Under the pieces are notes generated by a model. That model was not told the origin of the DNA. It did no database searches and saw only the letters and a list, made by a program, of their open reading frames with translations. DNA of 64,000 bases from Gnetum montanum. Its lineage: Eukaryota; Streptophyta; Gnetopsida; Gnetales; Gnetaceae. The stretch is taken from positions 70,186-134,185 of the forward strand of contig MNCI01034664.1 of assembly GCA_015680685.1 (NCBI GenBank), given 5' to 3'. Positions within the stretch are counted from its first letter, which is position 1; each line of letters opens with the position of its first letter. This document shows positions 1 to 12,166 of this stretch, in pieces. Position numbers and translations under genes: made by a program.

Positions 1-600
1 TTCGGTCGCCACCACAACAAACATACCATCTGAAAACCGACCCATTCCCTTTGTGGTTCGGGTGCCAAAACACCCTGGCACACAACCCACCTCTGCTTCT
101 TGACGACCTTTGCGAGAACGTCTTGCCGATAGGCTAATAAGAGAGCACTTAGAAAGAGAAATAAGGGAGCGCATGGAGAGAGAAAACCATGGACACGAAT
201 TAGGACTACCAAAGCCTACATCTCTAAGCACCATTCCCATGAGTTCATCTATTAATGAGCCTAGTACAAGTCACCAAAACAAAAATGAAGTCACGAGTCA
301 TATCCCAAACTGAGCATCCTCAGCTACTAACGTAAAAACCCCTCCACGAGAAATACGAATGCTAGGTCAAATGGACCAAATCTCTATGGATAAGAATGTC
401 CCAAATGGTAAAGACCTAGCAAATGCGTTAACCCAGGTCACACAAGCCTTAAAACAAAAGAATACTTCCTTAAGTTTGTATGACCTAGTAATGACTTCAC
501 CAGTACATTGAGAGGCTCTCGTACGAATGCTAACTTCAATTCCTATTAGTGAGGATCTTCCTGCATATGGTATGTTTTCTTTTTCTTCCATCCATGGATT
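1..600 (+). pseudogene. Tat-like retrotransposon gag/protease spacer fragment
   Basis: The conceptual translation from about 340 to 560 contains the words LKQKNTSLSLYDLVMT and RMLTSIPISEDLP. Closely similar words (KNTTLSLYDLIMT, RMLTTIPINEDM) occur on the minus strand around 33680-33840, just before the protease of the Tat element in this window. This is therefore a fragment of a related Tat-lineage polyprotein, oriented plus. An Arg/Glu-rich open stretch (110-313) precedes it. Stops occur at about 313 and 511 and no complete domain is present. The left end lies outside the window. Confidence 0.6.
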
Positions 601-1905
601 ATGAGTCATCCATACTGATGTTCCAATGTTTGATGGAGTCGGCACTTTCCATGGATATGGCAGCTACGGGAATACTCGATTGGCCTTGACATGCCATGCC
701 GTAGATAGCCGTCGTTCCTCTTCATATGCTTGGGCCCTGACCTCTCCTCCCTTTGCTTAGATAGGTTATGTAGTGACAGGAGGTCCTTGATGGATGTTAA
801 ATGATTATGCCTCCTACTCTGCATGTTTTGCATGAGGTCCTTGGCTACTGCCTCTCCCAGGTCATTCGGTTACACCTTAAGAAGGTCCTCCTTGTTGTCT
901 TCTTTTAGGGGCCATCTATAATCACACAAAGATCAATTGTTAGTAAGGTTATTGAAAAAAATTCAATGATTTCATACCTTACTCATTGCCTTTAATAAAT
1001 GTTGCATTCTTTACTTAGTGTGATTTTAGAGTTAGAAATTTATCAAGGAAGTTGCCCCAAAAGTTGAATGTCAGACCTGGTTTTGAGGAACGTTTGATAA
1101 AATAATGACAAAGAAAAAAATAGATTTGGCAATGAAATACTCGGAGGGTATAAGATGATGTGGTGGTGTGTAACAAGTACAAATTACAAAAGTCACACAA
1201 GTGGATCCTCCCCAAAGCAGGTTCCAACCTATATGCCCTTGCGTAACCACACCTTAAGATGTCCATAGGCACTAGAAGGGTTAAATGTAATCTATGCCAA
1301 TGCAACAAAACACACACATGTTAATACCACCATGATGAGATATGAATTCAATGTTATACAAGATACAAGTCACAAATACATGAACAATGATATGGAATGA
1401 ATTGGGGAAGGGATTGCAAAGATTGGGACGTGAGGTAACTGAGTCAGGGCACAATGAATCTTGCGTGTAAAGCATGATTAAGGTGTCATTAACCCGTCGT
1501 TCCAAGATCAGGACCAAGTCCATTCCTCTGATCAGTGACATCGCATCATTTCATCCAATGATGGACAGCCATAAGAGCACCATGACAGCAAGGCATACGA
1601 TCACTTAGCGTTTTGTGCAAGGGAGGAGTGACTTGGAATTTCTTTGCGGCATACTTTTTGTTTCGCCGCTTTGGCACACTCTCTTCTCCCTCTCTTCTGT
1701 CTCTCTCTTTTTTTATTGGGTGCCTTTAATACTCTTACTCCCATTTTTCGTTAGATCTACAAGGATCTTAGTACAACCAAGCTGCATGGTAGCACCTACA
1801 GATGTCACCAAAGAGAATCCACAAGTCCCCTTGATGTCACACCCTAGCCATTCCCTCTTAGTCCATCCTTCTTAGCTCTAGGCATAATGAGCACAAAATT
1901 ACTTT
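600..1905. other. Unassigned intergenic DNA
   Basis: I see no convincing coding region, RNA gene or element terminus. Open frames on both strands are short and show no recognisable motif. A pyrimidine-rich stretch (1675-1715) is the only compositional feature. This may be decayed retrotransposon sequence continuing from the fragment to its left. Confidence 0.5.
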
Positions 1906-1909
1906 AAGT

Positions 1910-2065
1910 TTTAATGATGTCAAGAATATCATCGTTCCCAGAGTCGAACCTCTTATTAATAGAATGGTTGGGTGGATGTGATGGGCTCGCTGTTCAAATA
2001 ATTAGTCACCTGAGACTTGATAGCATAGAATAACACCTCAACCAATGAGCCACATGAGTGTTTTA
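1910..2065 (-). repeat. tRNA-derived SINE-like sequence
   Basis: Read on the minus strand, 2052-2036 gives TGGCTCATTGGTTGAGG, which fits a pol III A box, and 1950-1941 gives GGTTCGACTC, which fits a B box. The two are about 85 nt apart, longer than in a tRNA, so this is either a SINE head with an insertion or a strongly decayed tRNA-like sequence. No poly(A) tail or target duplication was identified. Confidence 0.45.
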
Positions 2066-2188
2066 TTCATGGATGAGATTACTCATAAAAAGATAAAAAG
2101 ATAAAATAATAAATTAAAAGGGGAAAACCTCGAAAACAAAAAGTTGAAAAATTAAAGAAACAAAAAAACATTTATTAATTCTGTGTTG

Positions 2189-3040
2189 TTAGAATGGAGG
2201 ATACCCCCCATAACTAAACGATTGAGCATGGCTAGAATTAATAAATGGAAGGTTAGGATCCTTGCATGTTGGAAATATTGGGACCCAATCATACTTACCC
2301 CATTGGGGTTCACACACTTGATTAGAGTTGACATAGTTGGGCAAGTTATAAGATGTGGTTAATTTATGAGTTGACCCACTATGGTACTTGTGACTGTAAG
2401 ATGGTATGCAAGGATCAACATGTCTCCCCATGTGGCAATATTCATAGGGCCCCATGGTTGTTGGAGTATTAAGTGGTGGCCTTGATAAGGTAACATGAGG
2501 CGTTGGGTTCGAAGAGGAAGATGGACCATAGTGTTGGATTTGTGCTGAGTTGGCGGATGTAGTGGTTTCTGAACTGTGGTGTCCCATTCGACAGTCACAT
2601 CTAAAGAAGGGACAACTTCAATGCTGTGAAGGACCTCCACTGCTGTTGATAGTAGTAGCACAAATAACATTTGCAGGTTGGCGCTGTGGTGCGAAATCTT
2701 CTGGCATAGCTGGCTATGATGTAGAAGGGGGTGAAGTATGAGAATATTAAAGTTGAGGAGAATTGTAAGGCACATGAGGTGGTGATCTTGTTGGAGAGGA
2801 CATGGGTGGATAGTACTTGGGAGAATGATAATGATGAGGTGAGGTAGAGGATGCTGATCTTGTTGGAGAAATAGGGTGTTGAACATAATAAGCATTTGGC
2901 CCTGGGACATACGAAGGGTATGGTCCAATTGGCGATGGCCTCCCCCACGATTGAGGTTTTTGCCACTGTGGTTGGACACAGTATTTTTGTACAAACTCTG
3001 GATGTAACATTCCTTCCCAATGCTCATGTAAATGTGACAA
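2189..3040 (-). pseudogene. gag C-terminal Pro/Ser/Tyr-rich region (broken)
   Basis: Two open minus-strand stretches (3040-2747 and 2587-2189) are rich in Pro, Ser, Tyr, His and Gln, with repeated SPTR/PPM/YNSP-type words. This composition is typical of the part of gag that follows the zinc knuckle in this family. A corresponding His/Tyr/Pro-rich stretch follows the zinc knuckle in the two other copies (44.8-45.1 kb and 59.7-60.0 kb). The stretches lie in different frames, so at least one frameshift separates them. Confidence 0.5.
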
Positions 3041-3472
3041 AACTGGACGTTAGCCTTTGGGGTGATCGTACAGAAAAATGTTACATGAATACGTATGATT
3101 GGCAGTTGAGTTTTAATCCCTATTCTCTTCTACCCTTTGTTTCGATTGTCGCATGGTGTCTTGTCCTGTTTCTCGATTTGGCATAGTTTTTTCTCTAATA
3201 ATGTTGGCATATTCTCCACATCTTTCATGTACCCAATCCATCATCTTATTAATCTTTGCCTCAATTTCATCTAGTGATTGTAGGATTGGCAAAGACGATT
3301 CCACCTCCTTGAAGTGAGTTGATTTCTCCTTTTCATGATCATGGACCCTTGTTAAGTTAAGATTTTGGTCCTGCTGGGAACTTTCAACATTCTTCCATTT
3401 GGCTAGTCCTCCTTCTTCTTTTGCTATCCACTTGATAAGCTCTTTGAATTAATGGGTTCATAGCTCATATAG

Positions 3473-3898
3473 TTAACCTCGGGTGTACATCCCTAGGGTC
3501 TCCCTTGTTTCATTATGGAGCCCATCTATGATATGGTACATTAGCCTTTCCTCGGCGAACCCATGGCCTGGGAAGTTGTTTAATAGTGCATAATATCTTT
3601 CTAAGGCCATGTCCAAGGGTTCATGTTGCGCTTGCTTCCATTCTTGGATTTGTCTCCTTAAGGCTGACACTCTCACATAGGTTTGATATCTTTCATTGAA
3701 AAGTTCTACCATTGTCGACCAACGTCGAATTGATTTTGGTTTTAATGACCTATACCATACTTTTGCTTGGCCAACGAGTGTCAGAGGAAAGAGCTTAAGT
3801 TTTTGCCACCCATTATCAATATTGTTCCATGTACAGGCATCTTGCTGATCTGAATCATAGCCTCCTGAAAACTTGGGAAAGTTGTTTAAATCAAGCAC
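3473..3898 (-). pseudogene. Retrotransposon gag core domain
   Basis: A 141-residue open frame begins LDLNNFPKFSGGYDSD and carries the words WQKLKLFPLTLVGQAKVWY, SIRRWSTMVELF and HIIDGLHNETRETLGMY. These are the hallmarks of a plant gypsy gag (capsid) domain: a W-rich capsid segment, then the arm ending in GLHxETRxTLGMY. Counterparts lie at 43820-44260 and 58650-59080 on the plus strand. The protein would form the virus-like particle of the element. The frame ends just after TLGMYTRG, and the upstream part (3900-4280) is frameshifted. Confidence 0.8.
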
Positions 3899-4281
3899 AG
3901 GTAGACAACTTTCCTTACGATGCCTGCAGGCTATTCGAATAGCTTCTTGTATTTCCGTTAAGCTTGTAGTGGCCAGTAGGGGTTCATCGTCATCAGGTAA
4001 GTTATGCTTTCGTGCATTGGGATGATGTTGTCTTCATCTATGTTTATAAGAAACCCCCACCTTAGGTTGCGTACTCCAATCTTCATTGTTATAATATTCG
4101 TTGGTTCTCTAATGAATTGCCTCACTAGATGTGGTATTATTATAGTCTTGTAGGAGAGACATGGTTGTGAACCATGTGTGACTTAATTGAATTTTAATTT
4201 AATTTCTTTTCTAAAGGATATATCATTAATACTTGTTACAGTGATCTTGTATGATATAACTAATCTAGATAACTAGCACCA

Positions 4282-4299
4282 TCCCCGGAAACGGTGCCA
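4282..4299 (-). promoter_or_regulatory. Primer binding site (tRNA-Asp type)
   Basis: The minus strand reads TGGCACCGTTTCCGGGGA directly inside the LTR. It differs at two positions from the TGGCGCCGTTGCCGGGGA site common in plant Athila elements and attributed to tRNA-Asp. The location next to the LTR end supports the call. Confidence 0.7.
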
Positions 4300-4300
4300 A

Positions 4301-5163
4301 TAATGAGTGGGGAGGTACCCCTACACTCAACCATACGAATATGAGCATTCATGCACGATCCGGTCTAACTCCGTGGACAGGCTAGTTGTGGTATCTAGAT
4401 CGTTACACGTTGATCGTAGTTCGCTATCTTCCCACTTGGACTAGTATTTTCTTTGTCACGTATGGTTTACTCCAAAGTGAGGCATATGATGTGATCCTAA
4501 ACTAATGCTACTCCTAGAGACAATGGAAAATAATCTTGATTAAACCAATGAGCAATAGGAAATGAGTCTAAGCTAGCCTAAGTGCGATGAGCATCCATTC
4601 CTTAATCATCCATATACATCTTGGACCTCGTGCATGACTACTACTAGGATTACCAAGCGTAGATCCTAGGTACGTTGCTGGGTTACCAAGTAGTCATACT
4701 TAAATGCTCGTCATTAAGTTGTACTCATTCCGCATTTAACAATAGGAATAGTAAATGATGATAAAGAAATATTAACTAAGAAAAAAATAAATAACAATAA
4801 TAATTAACAATTAAAACTAAGTGAATGCTGCAATGATGAAGTAATCTCGATCTTTATTTCCAGTCATGTGCACGTCCAAGTACGTCACACTCGAATAAAG
4901 GTGCCATACAATTACAAGCATCACACTGCGGGCAAGCACTTGGGAAAATAATCTAACTCCTACGGAAACAAAATGCAAGAGCTTCGCTACAAATGACTAA
5001 AAGGTGCCTAAATGAGGTGGAAGGCCCTCTTCTTTATAGGCTAAAACAGGCCTTGCGTAAACGGGGCCACATCGACGCATGGAGGGATGTGTTGACGCAG
5101 CCGCGTATACGGGGCCCCATATATGCGGCCTAGTTGACACATCGACTATATAGCACTTCATCA
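4301..5163 (-). repeat. 5' LTR of the minus-strand Athila-like element
   Basis: The 863-bp LTR starts (minus strand) with TGATGAAGTG at 5163 and ends CTCATTA at 4301, a decayed CTCATCA. A TATA-like TATAAAGA lies at 5039-5032 (minus). U3 contains inverted and direct repeats of a GATGTGTCAAC-type word and a GC-rich palindrome (GGGGCCCC). Only one LTR is visible, so age and target duplication cannot be judged. Confidence 0.75.
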
Positions 5164-5204
5164 GCAATAAAACCTGATATTGTAATGCCATTTGGAAAAA
5201 AGAT

Positions 5205-6000
5205 CCAATCTAAAAAATGAGAATTTTTCTAGTAACCACTACCTCTAAGCTTACCCATCTAAATGCACTTTTGAAAAATAAGTTTCCAAGGCTCTCTACT
5301 AGATAAGTATTTAACCACCCACTTGGCACATAAAATAGTACCTTGCTTATAATAATTCATCAATCTTAATCCACCATCCTCTTTGTGAGAAGTACAAATG
5401 TCCCAACCAACACAACAAAATGCTTTCTTAGAATGGTTACTACTCCAAAGGAAAATTCTTACAAGCTGATCAATGTGACAATATGTAGAAATACTAGAAA
5501 CCTAACATGAAGAACAATACACATGAGTAGCTTGAATGATATGCTCACAAATAATAACTTACCATTGAAAGTTTCTTCTCCTTTCACTTAATAAGTTTTT
5601 GTTCAATTTTCTTCACTGTAACATCCCATAAGTTTTTAAAGATCCACCAAAGGAAAATGGAATGCTTAACAATTTGAAAACGTTTGGCTATTCTAAGAAA
5701 CACCAAGATTTAGACAAAGGCCAAGCTACAACAACATTTTCTAGTATATATCTATCTTTGACAAAGCTAGTTTGCATTGGAGTGATTAACTAAGGAATAA
5801 TTGGTTTCAATCTTCTAGCAAGACATTTAGCCAAAATTTTATAAATAGAATTCTAAGTAATAGGGTGCTAATTACTAATGTGCAAAAGGTCACCATCCTT
5901 AGAAATATCTATTCCAACAACATCTCAATGATCTTTAAAAATATTCAATGGAAATTCCATCAAAACCTAAAGCTTTATCATTGGCCAAGGTAAATTGATG
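5205..6000 (-). pseudogene. LINE reverse transcriptase fragment
   Basis: Minus-strand translation across several frames gives GFDGISIE, then PITL..SIYKILAKCLARRLKPII, then (near 5440-5330) GWDICTSHKEDGGLRL followed by NYYKQGTILCAKWVV. These match the start and end of an L1-type RT region; compare GGLGLLNSYKQGITLVAKWLV at 10380-10440 in the larger LINE. The RT core with its catalytic motif is missing between about 5740 and 5500, so this is an internally deleted, many-times frameshifted remnant. Confidence 0.65.
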
Positions 6001-6600
6001 TGTCATTATGATGGTAATGTATGGTTGTTTATCTTTAAACAATCAGTAGTATAGATTAAGCTATCAATATATTAGATGCACTTAAGCTTTTATATACCAA
6101 GCATTAACGATCGGTTTCCATAATCTTTTTTGGTTTGGTGGCTCATTGTTAACCGTCTATGTCATTGGTGGATGAGCTCTCCTACATCGACATTGTCTTC
6201 CCACTTTGGATGCCTTTGTAGTTATCTTCCTGCTGCACCATGTGCCCCATTTTGTTGCCACATAAACCCTGCATTACACGTTTGTCTTCAGATTCATGTT
6301 GAAATGGAGCTGGTAAAGAAGGAACAACGTTGAGGATTTTGGTGTCCCTCCTCCAGGGGGCAAGCAAGCTGAGAGACAGATCGATCTTGCATGCTCTAGG
6401 CTGGGACAAGGGTTTGTTGTCTACTGTGTTGCACTTATTTGTCACCGTGGACATCATTGTGCATGAATTCTAGCATTAGTCTAGGTGGCAACGATAGTTT
6501 TGGCAACAGAGAAACAGGCGATGCATTTGGCAATGAAGGCGATTTTTCTATATTAGATGTTGCAGGCTCCATCGCCATCGTTCTAGAACCCTAAATAGAC
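6000..6600. other. Unassigned stretch upstream of the LINE
   Basis: Nothing recognisable in short open frames on either strand. It may include the 5' untranslated region of the LINE that follows, because the composition becomes GC-richer from about 6470. Confidence 0.4.
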
Positions 6601-7591
6601 ATGGTTCATAAAAATCAACAAAATTATACAAGATATTCAGTATTGGAGGATGAAAACATGTCCACTAGTGGTAAGGGTTTTCCTGCAGTCAAGGTAGTAG
6701 AACAGCACCGAGAAAGTGCAAGGCCCAGGGGTGGGCAAGTCGCAATGATGGATTCATCAGGTTCTGCTTTTCCTCAGGGAAGTTCATCTACCTCATCGTT
6801 TTATTTTTTTTCAAATTGTGGGGTTTTTACCAAGGTCCCTAAGTTTAAACACTCAAGTCCATAGCCTCCTTCAACCCCATGGCATTCAGGTTTCTCATGC
6901 TCGATACTACGCTCATCATTTCATTTTGGTAGAATTATCTGATGTCTCTCAGGTCAAAAAGGCTCTTTCTAAAAAAATTTTTCCAACAAGGAACACAACC
7001 TTAATCGCACACACCTGGAATTTTAAATTTAATGTCAATGACTCAGCTTTTAATATAATTCCTTGTTACATGGAACTGCCCAATCTTCCACTTATTTTCT
7101 CATCTGTTGAGAGGGACATTGTGAGCACCCTAGGCCCTATTATTTCCAATCATTGTATGGTGATCAATGGAACTCAAATTCGTCGTTATTGTATTAAACT
7201 GGATATAGCTCTTCGGAAGACCTCATTAACCCTCACTGCTGGTGGAAAACTCTTCACCCAAAAAGTGGACTACTTTTACCTTCCAAACTCGTGTAGCTAT
7301 TGTCATAGGGCCGAGCATCATATATTGGCGTGTCCTATCCTAGCTAAGAAGAAACAACCTGTAGCATCTCAGAAGACTCTTTCCCCAGTCACACCATTAT
7401 GTCCACCCTTAGTATCCTTTAAATTCGGATCTCCTTCCCCAACAACTTTTCAATCCTCCTCTCAATCTAACCCCTCCAAGCTACAGAAACAACAGTCAGG
7501 TACTCACACCTCCACCCATGTCATCCCTTCAAACGTTGTCAAGGACTTAGTCTCGGAGGATGAGTTCATGGTGGGAAATGGAAGGAAATGA
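6601..7591 (+). pseudogene. LINE ORF1 (DUF4283/zinc-knuckle type), frameshifted
   Basis: Two overlapping frames (6601-6864 and 6818-7591) together make an ORF1-like protein, so there is a frameshift in the overlap. The second frame carries a region of the kind called DUF4283 in plant LINEs and ends with C-S-Y-C...H...C (near 7290-7335), a CX2CX4HX4C zinc knuckle, followed by a Ser/Pro/Lys-rich tail. ORF1 proteins bind the element's RNA. The stop at 7589-7591 precedes the endonuclease by about 170 bp. Confidence 0.65.
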
Positions 7592-7764
7592 GTCAAAGCT
7601 TCCTTTAGTTCTACTCCTCCCTCGAACTCCTCTTCACTACACACTTCCATGGCCCTTGTCTCCACCAACAACTCCTTTGCCCTCCTGTCAGGAACAAAGG
7701 AAACTGATGCTTTGACTTTCAAACCTTTCGTTGACCTCCCATCTAAACTACCCCTTATTTCCCC

Positions 7765-8480
7765 GTGAATATTCTTTCATGGCATGTTCGAGGCCTTACT
7801 GGTAGGCTTCGACGAAAGCGAGCAAGCAACTTTATATCTAGTCTTAATATTGTCTTTGATTTCGTTCTCCTTCAAGAAATTAAGGTCTCAGTTGACCTTT
7901 ATCCTATTCCACCCATTGGTATCTTCTTCACTCCTCAATCCTAGCGACGTCCCATGTGAGTGGGAAAGGAGGCACAGCCATTCTTCTCTCATCCTATTGG
8001 AAAACTAAAATCCTTTAAAGTGGTTCTAATTCTGGGCATAGAGTTTCCTAGGCCACCTTCTCATCCCTGCATGGTCCTTTTGGCATTTGCTTGATATATG
8101 CCCCAAACAACTCCACAGAACATGCTCTCCTTTGGCAAGAACTTACAACTTCTCTTCCCCCACTGCCTTAGATATTCGGAGGAGATTTTAATATGGTAGA
8201 ATTCCCTCAAGATAAGCTCGAAGGGGTGTTTTTTCAACTACCCAATCTCAAGTATCAGGCCTAGTCTACCTTTAAGTAAATATTTTACCTCTCTGACGGG
8301 GCAGACAACTCCACATGTGTTCCCCTCCATAGATCTACTTGGAGAAATCTCTGTCTTGGGTAGGCTCGCATTTACAGTAGGTTAGATAGGTTCTATTTCT
8401 CCACCCTTTCCTTTTGGAAAGCCTTCTCCGCCACTACGGTTCATCACCATGCCACCTTATCCGACCATCTTCCTATCTTC
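7765..8480 (+). pseudogene. LINE ORF2 endonuclease (APE-like) domain, broken
   Basis: Across frames the translation shows ILSWHVRGL (about 7770-7797), LLQEIK (about 7867-7885), GGDFNMVEFPQDKLEG (about 8175-8222) and SDHLPIF (about 8460-8480). These are the ordered motifs of the exonuclease-endonuclease-phosphatase fold that nicks target DNA for target-primed reverse transcription. The usual WNVRGL reads WHVRGL, so the catalytic Asn is replaced by His. Stops at about 8008 and later break the domain. Confidence 0.7.
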
Positions 8481-8831
8481 ATATCTATGAAGATTCACGG
8501 CAGCCTTGATCGACAAAAATTCCATCTTTTTCGACTACACAGCAACTGTTTTTCTTCCCCAGCTACCCAACTTCTTCTATCCAACCTTTGGAATGCTGAA
8601 CTTAGGCCCCTAAATCAGGTGGTTTGGATTAATTGGTGGCATCGTGCTTCATGTCAAGTGCAAAACTTTGCTCATTCGTATGGTAAGGTAGCGGCTGCTC
8701 GAGCCAAACAATAATACAACAAAATTGACCTCACTATTGAACATCTCACTAATAAACTAGCTCAAGATCCCTTCAATACTCTAGTTCATGAGGAGCTAGC
8801 TAGAGCACGAGTTGCCTTCCAACATTAGGAA

Positions 8832-10045
8832 GTGTACCGAGCACAAAGTGCCTTAACTAAAAGTTGGCTCACTTGGTTAAATATTCAAGATGAACACTGT
8901 AAGGAATTTTTTAAGTATCTCAATACTGCTTCCCCTTCGCATGCTATTGACAAAATCTCATGTGATGGTACCACCATTACTGACCACAACAGTATCCTCT
9001 CTTTTCTTAAGAACCACTATGAAACCTTTTTTGTAGCTACCCCAATGGACATCTCTTCATTCAAGGCTACAACCCCTAATTATCCTCACCTTATCAATCC
9101 CACTATGCTACAAAGTCTTGACACTGATATCACTCTAGTAGAGCTACAGGAGGCCTGTTCCAAGTTAAGTTGGGGAAAGGCTCCTAGTTATGATGGTTTT
9201 CCCGTGGAATTTTTTCAAAATCATTCAGATTTGGTGGGAAAGGATCTTTTGCAGGTCATTAACGAGGCTCTCTTAACTGGTTCCCTTGGATCCAATCTAA
9301 ATCAAGGGGTAATTCGTCTCCTCCCCAAGTCTGGGGATCTAATCGATATCTCCAATTGGTGTCCCATAACTCTTCTCAATGTAGTGTATAAAATTTGGGC
9401 AAAGTGCCTTGCCTTACGGCTGAAAATTTTTTTGGCCAGATCATATCTCCCCAGCAAACATGATTTGTTCTTGGTAGATATATTTTAGACAATGTGGTTG
9501 CAGCGTGCGAAGGTCTCAAGTGGGCTGAGGATGATGGACAAGATATTCTCTTTGTGAAACTTGATTATGCCAAGGCTTATGACAACATTAAGTGGGATTT
9601 TATCTTGCAGACTATGACCAAACTTGGTTTTGGTCCTAAGTTCTTGCATATGGTGAAATGTTTATTCTCAGATGCTATAAAAAGAATAGCCACTACCTTC
9701 GACATTACCTCTTCCTTTCCAATACATAAATCAGTGAGGCAAGGTTGTCCTCTCGCCCCCTATCTCTTTATCATCACATCAAACTTTCTTTATCATCAAA
9801 TTAACCTGGATATTCAAACTAAAGTTCTCACTGGGGTCTGCCTTTCTTCCTCTCAACAACAACTTCTCAATATGCACTTCGCCAATGACTCCTTTTTTCT
9901 AGTTCAAAACACAGCCGCCAATTTGCATCGCCTCTTATCAAGGGTGGAACAATATTGCACACTCTTAGGTTCCACAATTAATTGGAATAAATCCTTTATT
10001 TATAGCTTTAAGGGCAATTACAAACATGTGACCAACTATAATTGA
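8832..10045 (+). pseudogene. LINE ORF2 reverse transcriptase domain, broken, FADD changed to FAND
   Basis: The first part (8832-9488) has WGKAPSYDGFPVEFF and LPKSGDLIDISNWCPITLLNVVYK. After a stop and frame change the second part (9494-10045) has LDYAKAYDNIKWDF, VRQGCPLAPYLF and FANDSFF. The order matches RT motifs 0 to 5 of L1-type LINEs. The metal-binding FADD motif reads FAND at 9878-9889, which would abolish polymerase activity. A further open part with LPKNKGGLGLLNSYKQG follows at 10216-10446. Confidence 0.8.
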
Positions 10046-10539
10046 AAGCAGCTTCAGGATCAAGACATCGTTAAGATTCTGGGAATCCCTTTCTGTTTTA
10101 GAGGTTCAACCTCTATTCTCTAGGAGCAAGTTATTTATCGAATTCAAAAGAAACTTGACAAATGGAAAACTAAACCCCTCACACTTGCGGGTAAATACCT
10201 TGTATGTAAGTCCATATGCGTGTCCACCCATGTGTATTACTCTTCGTGTGTTGGGCCCCCTCCCAAGCTGCCTACCAGAAGCTAGAACAGTTATTTCGTG
10301 ACTTTATGTCGTCCTCTAAGGATTCTCAGAAAAGATTTCATCGAGTTGCTTGGAATATTATTACTCTCCCCAAGAATAAGGGTGGCTTAGGTCTTTTGAA
10401 CTCCTATAAGCAAGGAATTACCTTGGTTGCTAAGTGGTTGGTATAGCATTTAGATGCCTCAGATATTATAGGGACCCTCCTCCAATTAAGGCTTCATCAA
10501 GCATTTCCTAAAAATAAGCCCTTCTGGAAAGGCATCCAT

Positions 10540-11400
10540 TTTTGTCAATTGGATCCTTTCCCCCCTCACTATCATTCTTCCTGGATCTCATGTTTTCAAA
10601 AGCATCTGGAGGACGTGGCAAATTCTACATACTTACATTGACTGGACTAACGTTAAGATCAACCCTACTATCCTCTCTAGAGTGTGTTCGTGGTGGTTAC
10701 CTCTATCGCCCACTCCCCTTGCTATCACAAATGCTAAGGTGGCTACCTCGTGGTATCGGAAGGGTGTCATTTCCTTGAATTATCTTAAGCTAGCTAGCCG
10801 TTGGATTTCGGGGGTCGAGTTTAACACTTTGTATGGGGAGTCGGCTGCAATGAACCATTGCCTAGTTCAGATTTACTCTTTTCTCCATGGTCATTGGCAA
10901 CTTGATGTTACAGTGCGAAGCCTTTTTCATGGCCTTCAATGGCTTAATGGGGTTAAACTCTTGCCCTACCGGCCATCTGTCCCCTTTCATCTCATGCATG
11001 ACTCATTTGAAGTCATTCAATGTTGCAATAAGTATTGGCACAAACAAGAGTCAGTAACATTTTGGATTCCTCTCTTCCAACATATTTGGAAACTTCCGAC
11101 CCTCCCCAAAATTAAGCAATTCCTCTGGTGTCTCCTCCACCATGGTCTACCTATTGGTAAATGTTTACAATATCTGGGGATTCCCAATCCCAATTGCCCT
11201 CTATGTGGTGGACAAGATAACTTTGTCCATGTATTTTGGTATTGTCCCTTTGCCTAGCATGTGTGAAAGTGGGCTTCCAAAGCTTTTCCATCATACAAGC
11301 TATCTTAAGAGGATGCGATATGCGGATTCTTGAACATTACTTCTGCTAATCTTAATTTTCTGTGGAAAGTTATTAGGCCTACTATTTTATATTATATTTG
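10540..11400 (+). pseudogene. LINE ORF2 C-terminal region with zf-RVT finger
   Basis: The open frame 10682-11257 contains FWIPLFQHIWKLPTLPKIKQFLWCLLHHGLP and ends with CPLCGGQDNFVHVFWYCPFA. The spacing C-X2-C-X7-H-X4-C is the zf-RVT signature found at the end of plant non-LTR retrotransposon ORF2. Downstream, LYYIWKRRWN (about 11385-11415) continues the family pattern in another frame. Confidence 0.7.
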
Positions 11401-12158
11401 GAAGCGAAGATGGAATGTTTCTTTTTCAAAAGACTGATTATTCTAATAAATGTTTGCTCACCAAGTTGGAGAAGTTGCAGATCTTTTGCCTCACTCATTT
11501 TCAACTCATATCTCAAGCATCCAAGTTCAATTTGGACAATCATCAATTGGTTCATCTCTTGCAACTATGGGAAAGACCTGTGTGTTCCAGTTACACTTAT
11601 TATCAGTAATCTCTACAAGGAAGCCTTCCCTTTTCGTTATGTGGAGTCACCATTGGAACTCTCTCTATCCTTAATTGAGAGCTCTTTGCCTCATCTAATT
11701 CTATGTCATTCTATTTTGTAACAAGCCAGTATGTCTATGTCTGAACACTTGGTTGTGCCCCAACTTTGGTTTCCTCCTTTAATACTCATTTATTTATAAG
11801 GCGTTTCTTAAGTTTCATTCACAATGCTCTCAGCTTTCCCTTCCCCTTAACCGTATGACTTATTCAAGTTGTTGTAATTGATGCACCTTTAATTTCAATA
11901 AAACTTTTTTCGGGGTGCAATCCCCAATAATCTTCCTTGGTTTTTCGAAACTAGGGAGCCTAATTTTTGCCATATTTTGCGGTAAAAAGTGCCATGAAAT
12001 AGGTCAAATTCGGACACCGCAGTCACCGCCCCACGGTAACACCACATAACGCTCACCAGTAATAATTGAATCATGACTGTCCATTCTCATTCTCATCCCG
12101 CAACTTAGTGCAGCCCAACACGCGATTGACGCGACGCTGATGCGGTTTCTTCAACGCA

Positions 12159-12166
12159 CCACGTGG
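12159..12166. promoter_or_regulatory. G-box palindrome CCACGTGG
   Basis: Perfect CCACGTGG, the core bound by plant bZIP and bHLH factors. It lies about 2 kb upstream of the BOI-like start codon, so a role is possible but unproven. Confidence 0.3.

Larger units (their letters stand above)
2150..5163 (-). mobile_element. Athila-like Ty3/gypsy element, 5' portion (LTR, PBS, gag)
   Basis: On the minus strand the order is LTR (5163-4301), primer binding site (4299-4282), then a broken gag region running down to about 2165. Protease, RT, RNase H and integrase of this copy are absent. The gag words match those of the Athila-like element at 42-44 kb. The LTR start TGATGAAGTG matches the LTR at 53512, so this copy belongs to that LTR subgroup rather than to the GATATC-type subgroup. 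Confidence 0.75.
6600..11935 (+). mobile_element. L1-type LINE, nearly full length, inactive
   Basis: Reading plus, the order is ORF1 with a zinc knuckle (6601-7591), endonuclease (7765-8480), reverse transcriptase (8832-10045), and a C-terminal part with a zf-RVT finger ending near 11280. An AT-rich tail with AATAAA at about 11897 follows. This is the usual layout of plant L1 elements. ORF2 is cut by stops or frameshifts at about 8010, 8715, 9488, 10045 and 10446, and the RT catalytic motif is altered. Clear target duplications and a long poly(A) tail were not found, so the outer limits are approximate. Confidence 0.8.

Noticed and set aside
2896-3186. Plus-strand open frame opposite gag
   Set aside because: Shadow of the minus-strand gag region of the Athila-like element.
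4282-4299. A genuine tRNA-Asp gene
   Set aside because: Only 18 nt match a tRNA 3' end, and it lies exactly at an LTR border, so it is a primer binding site.
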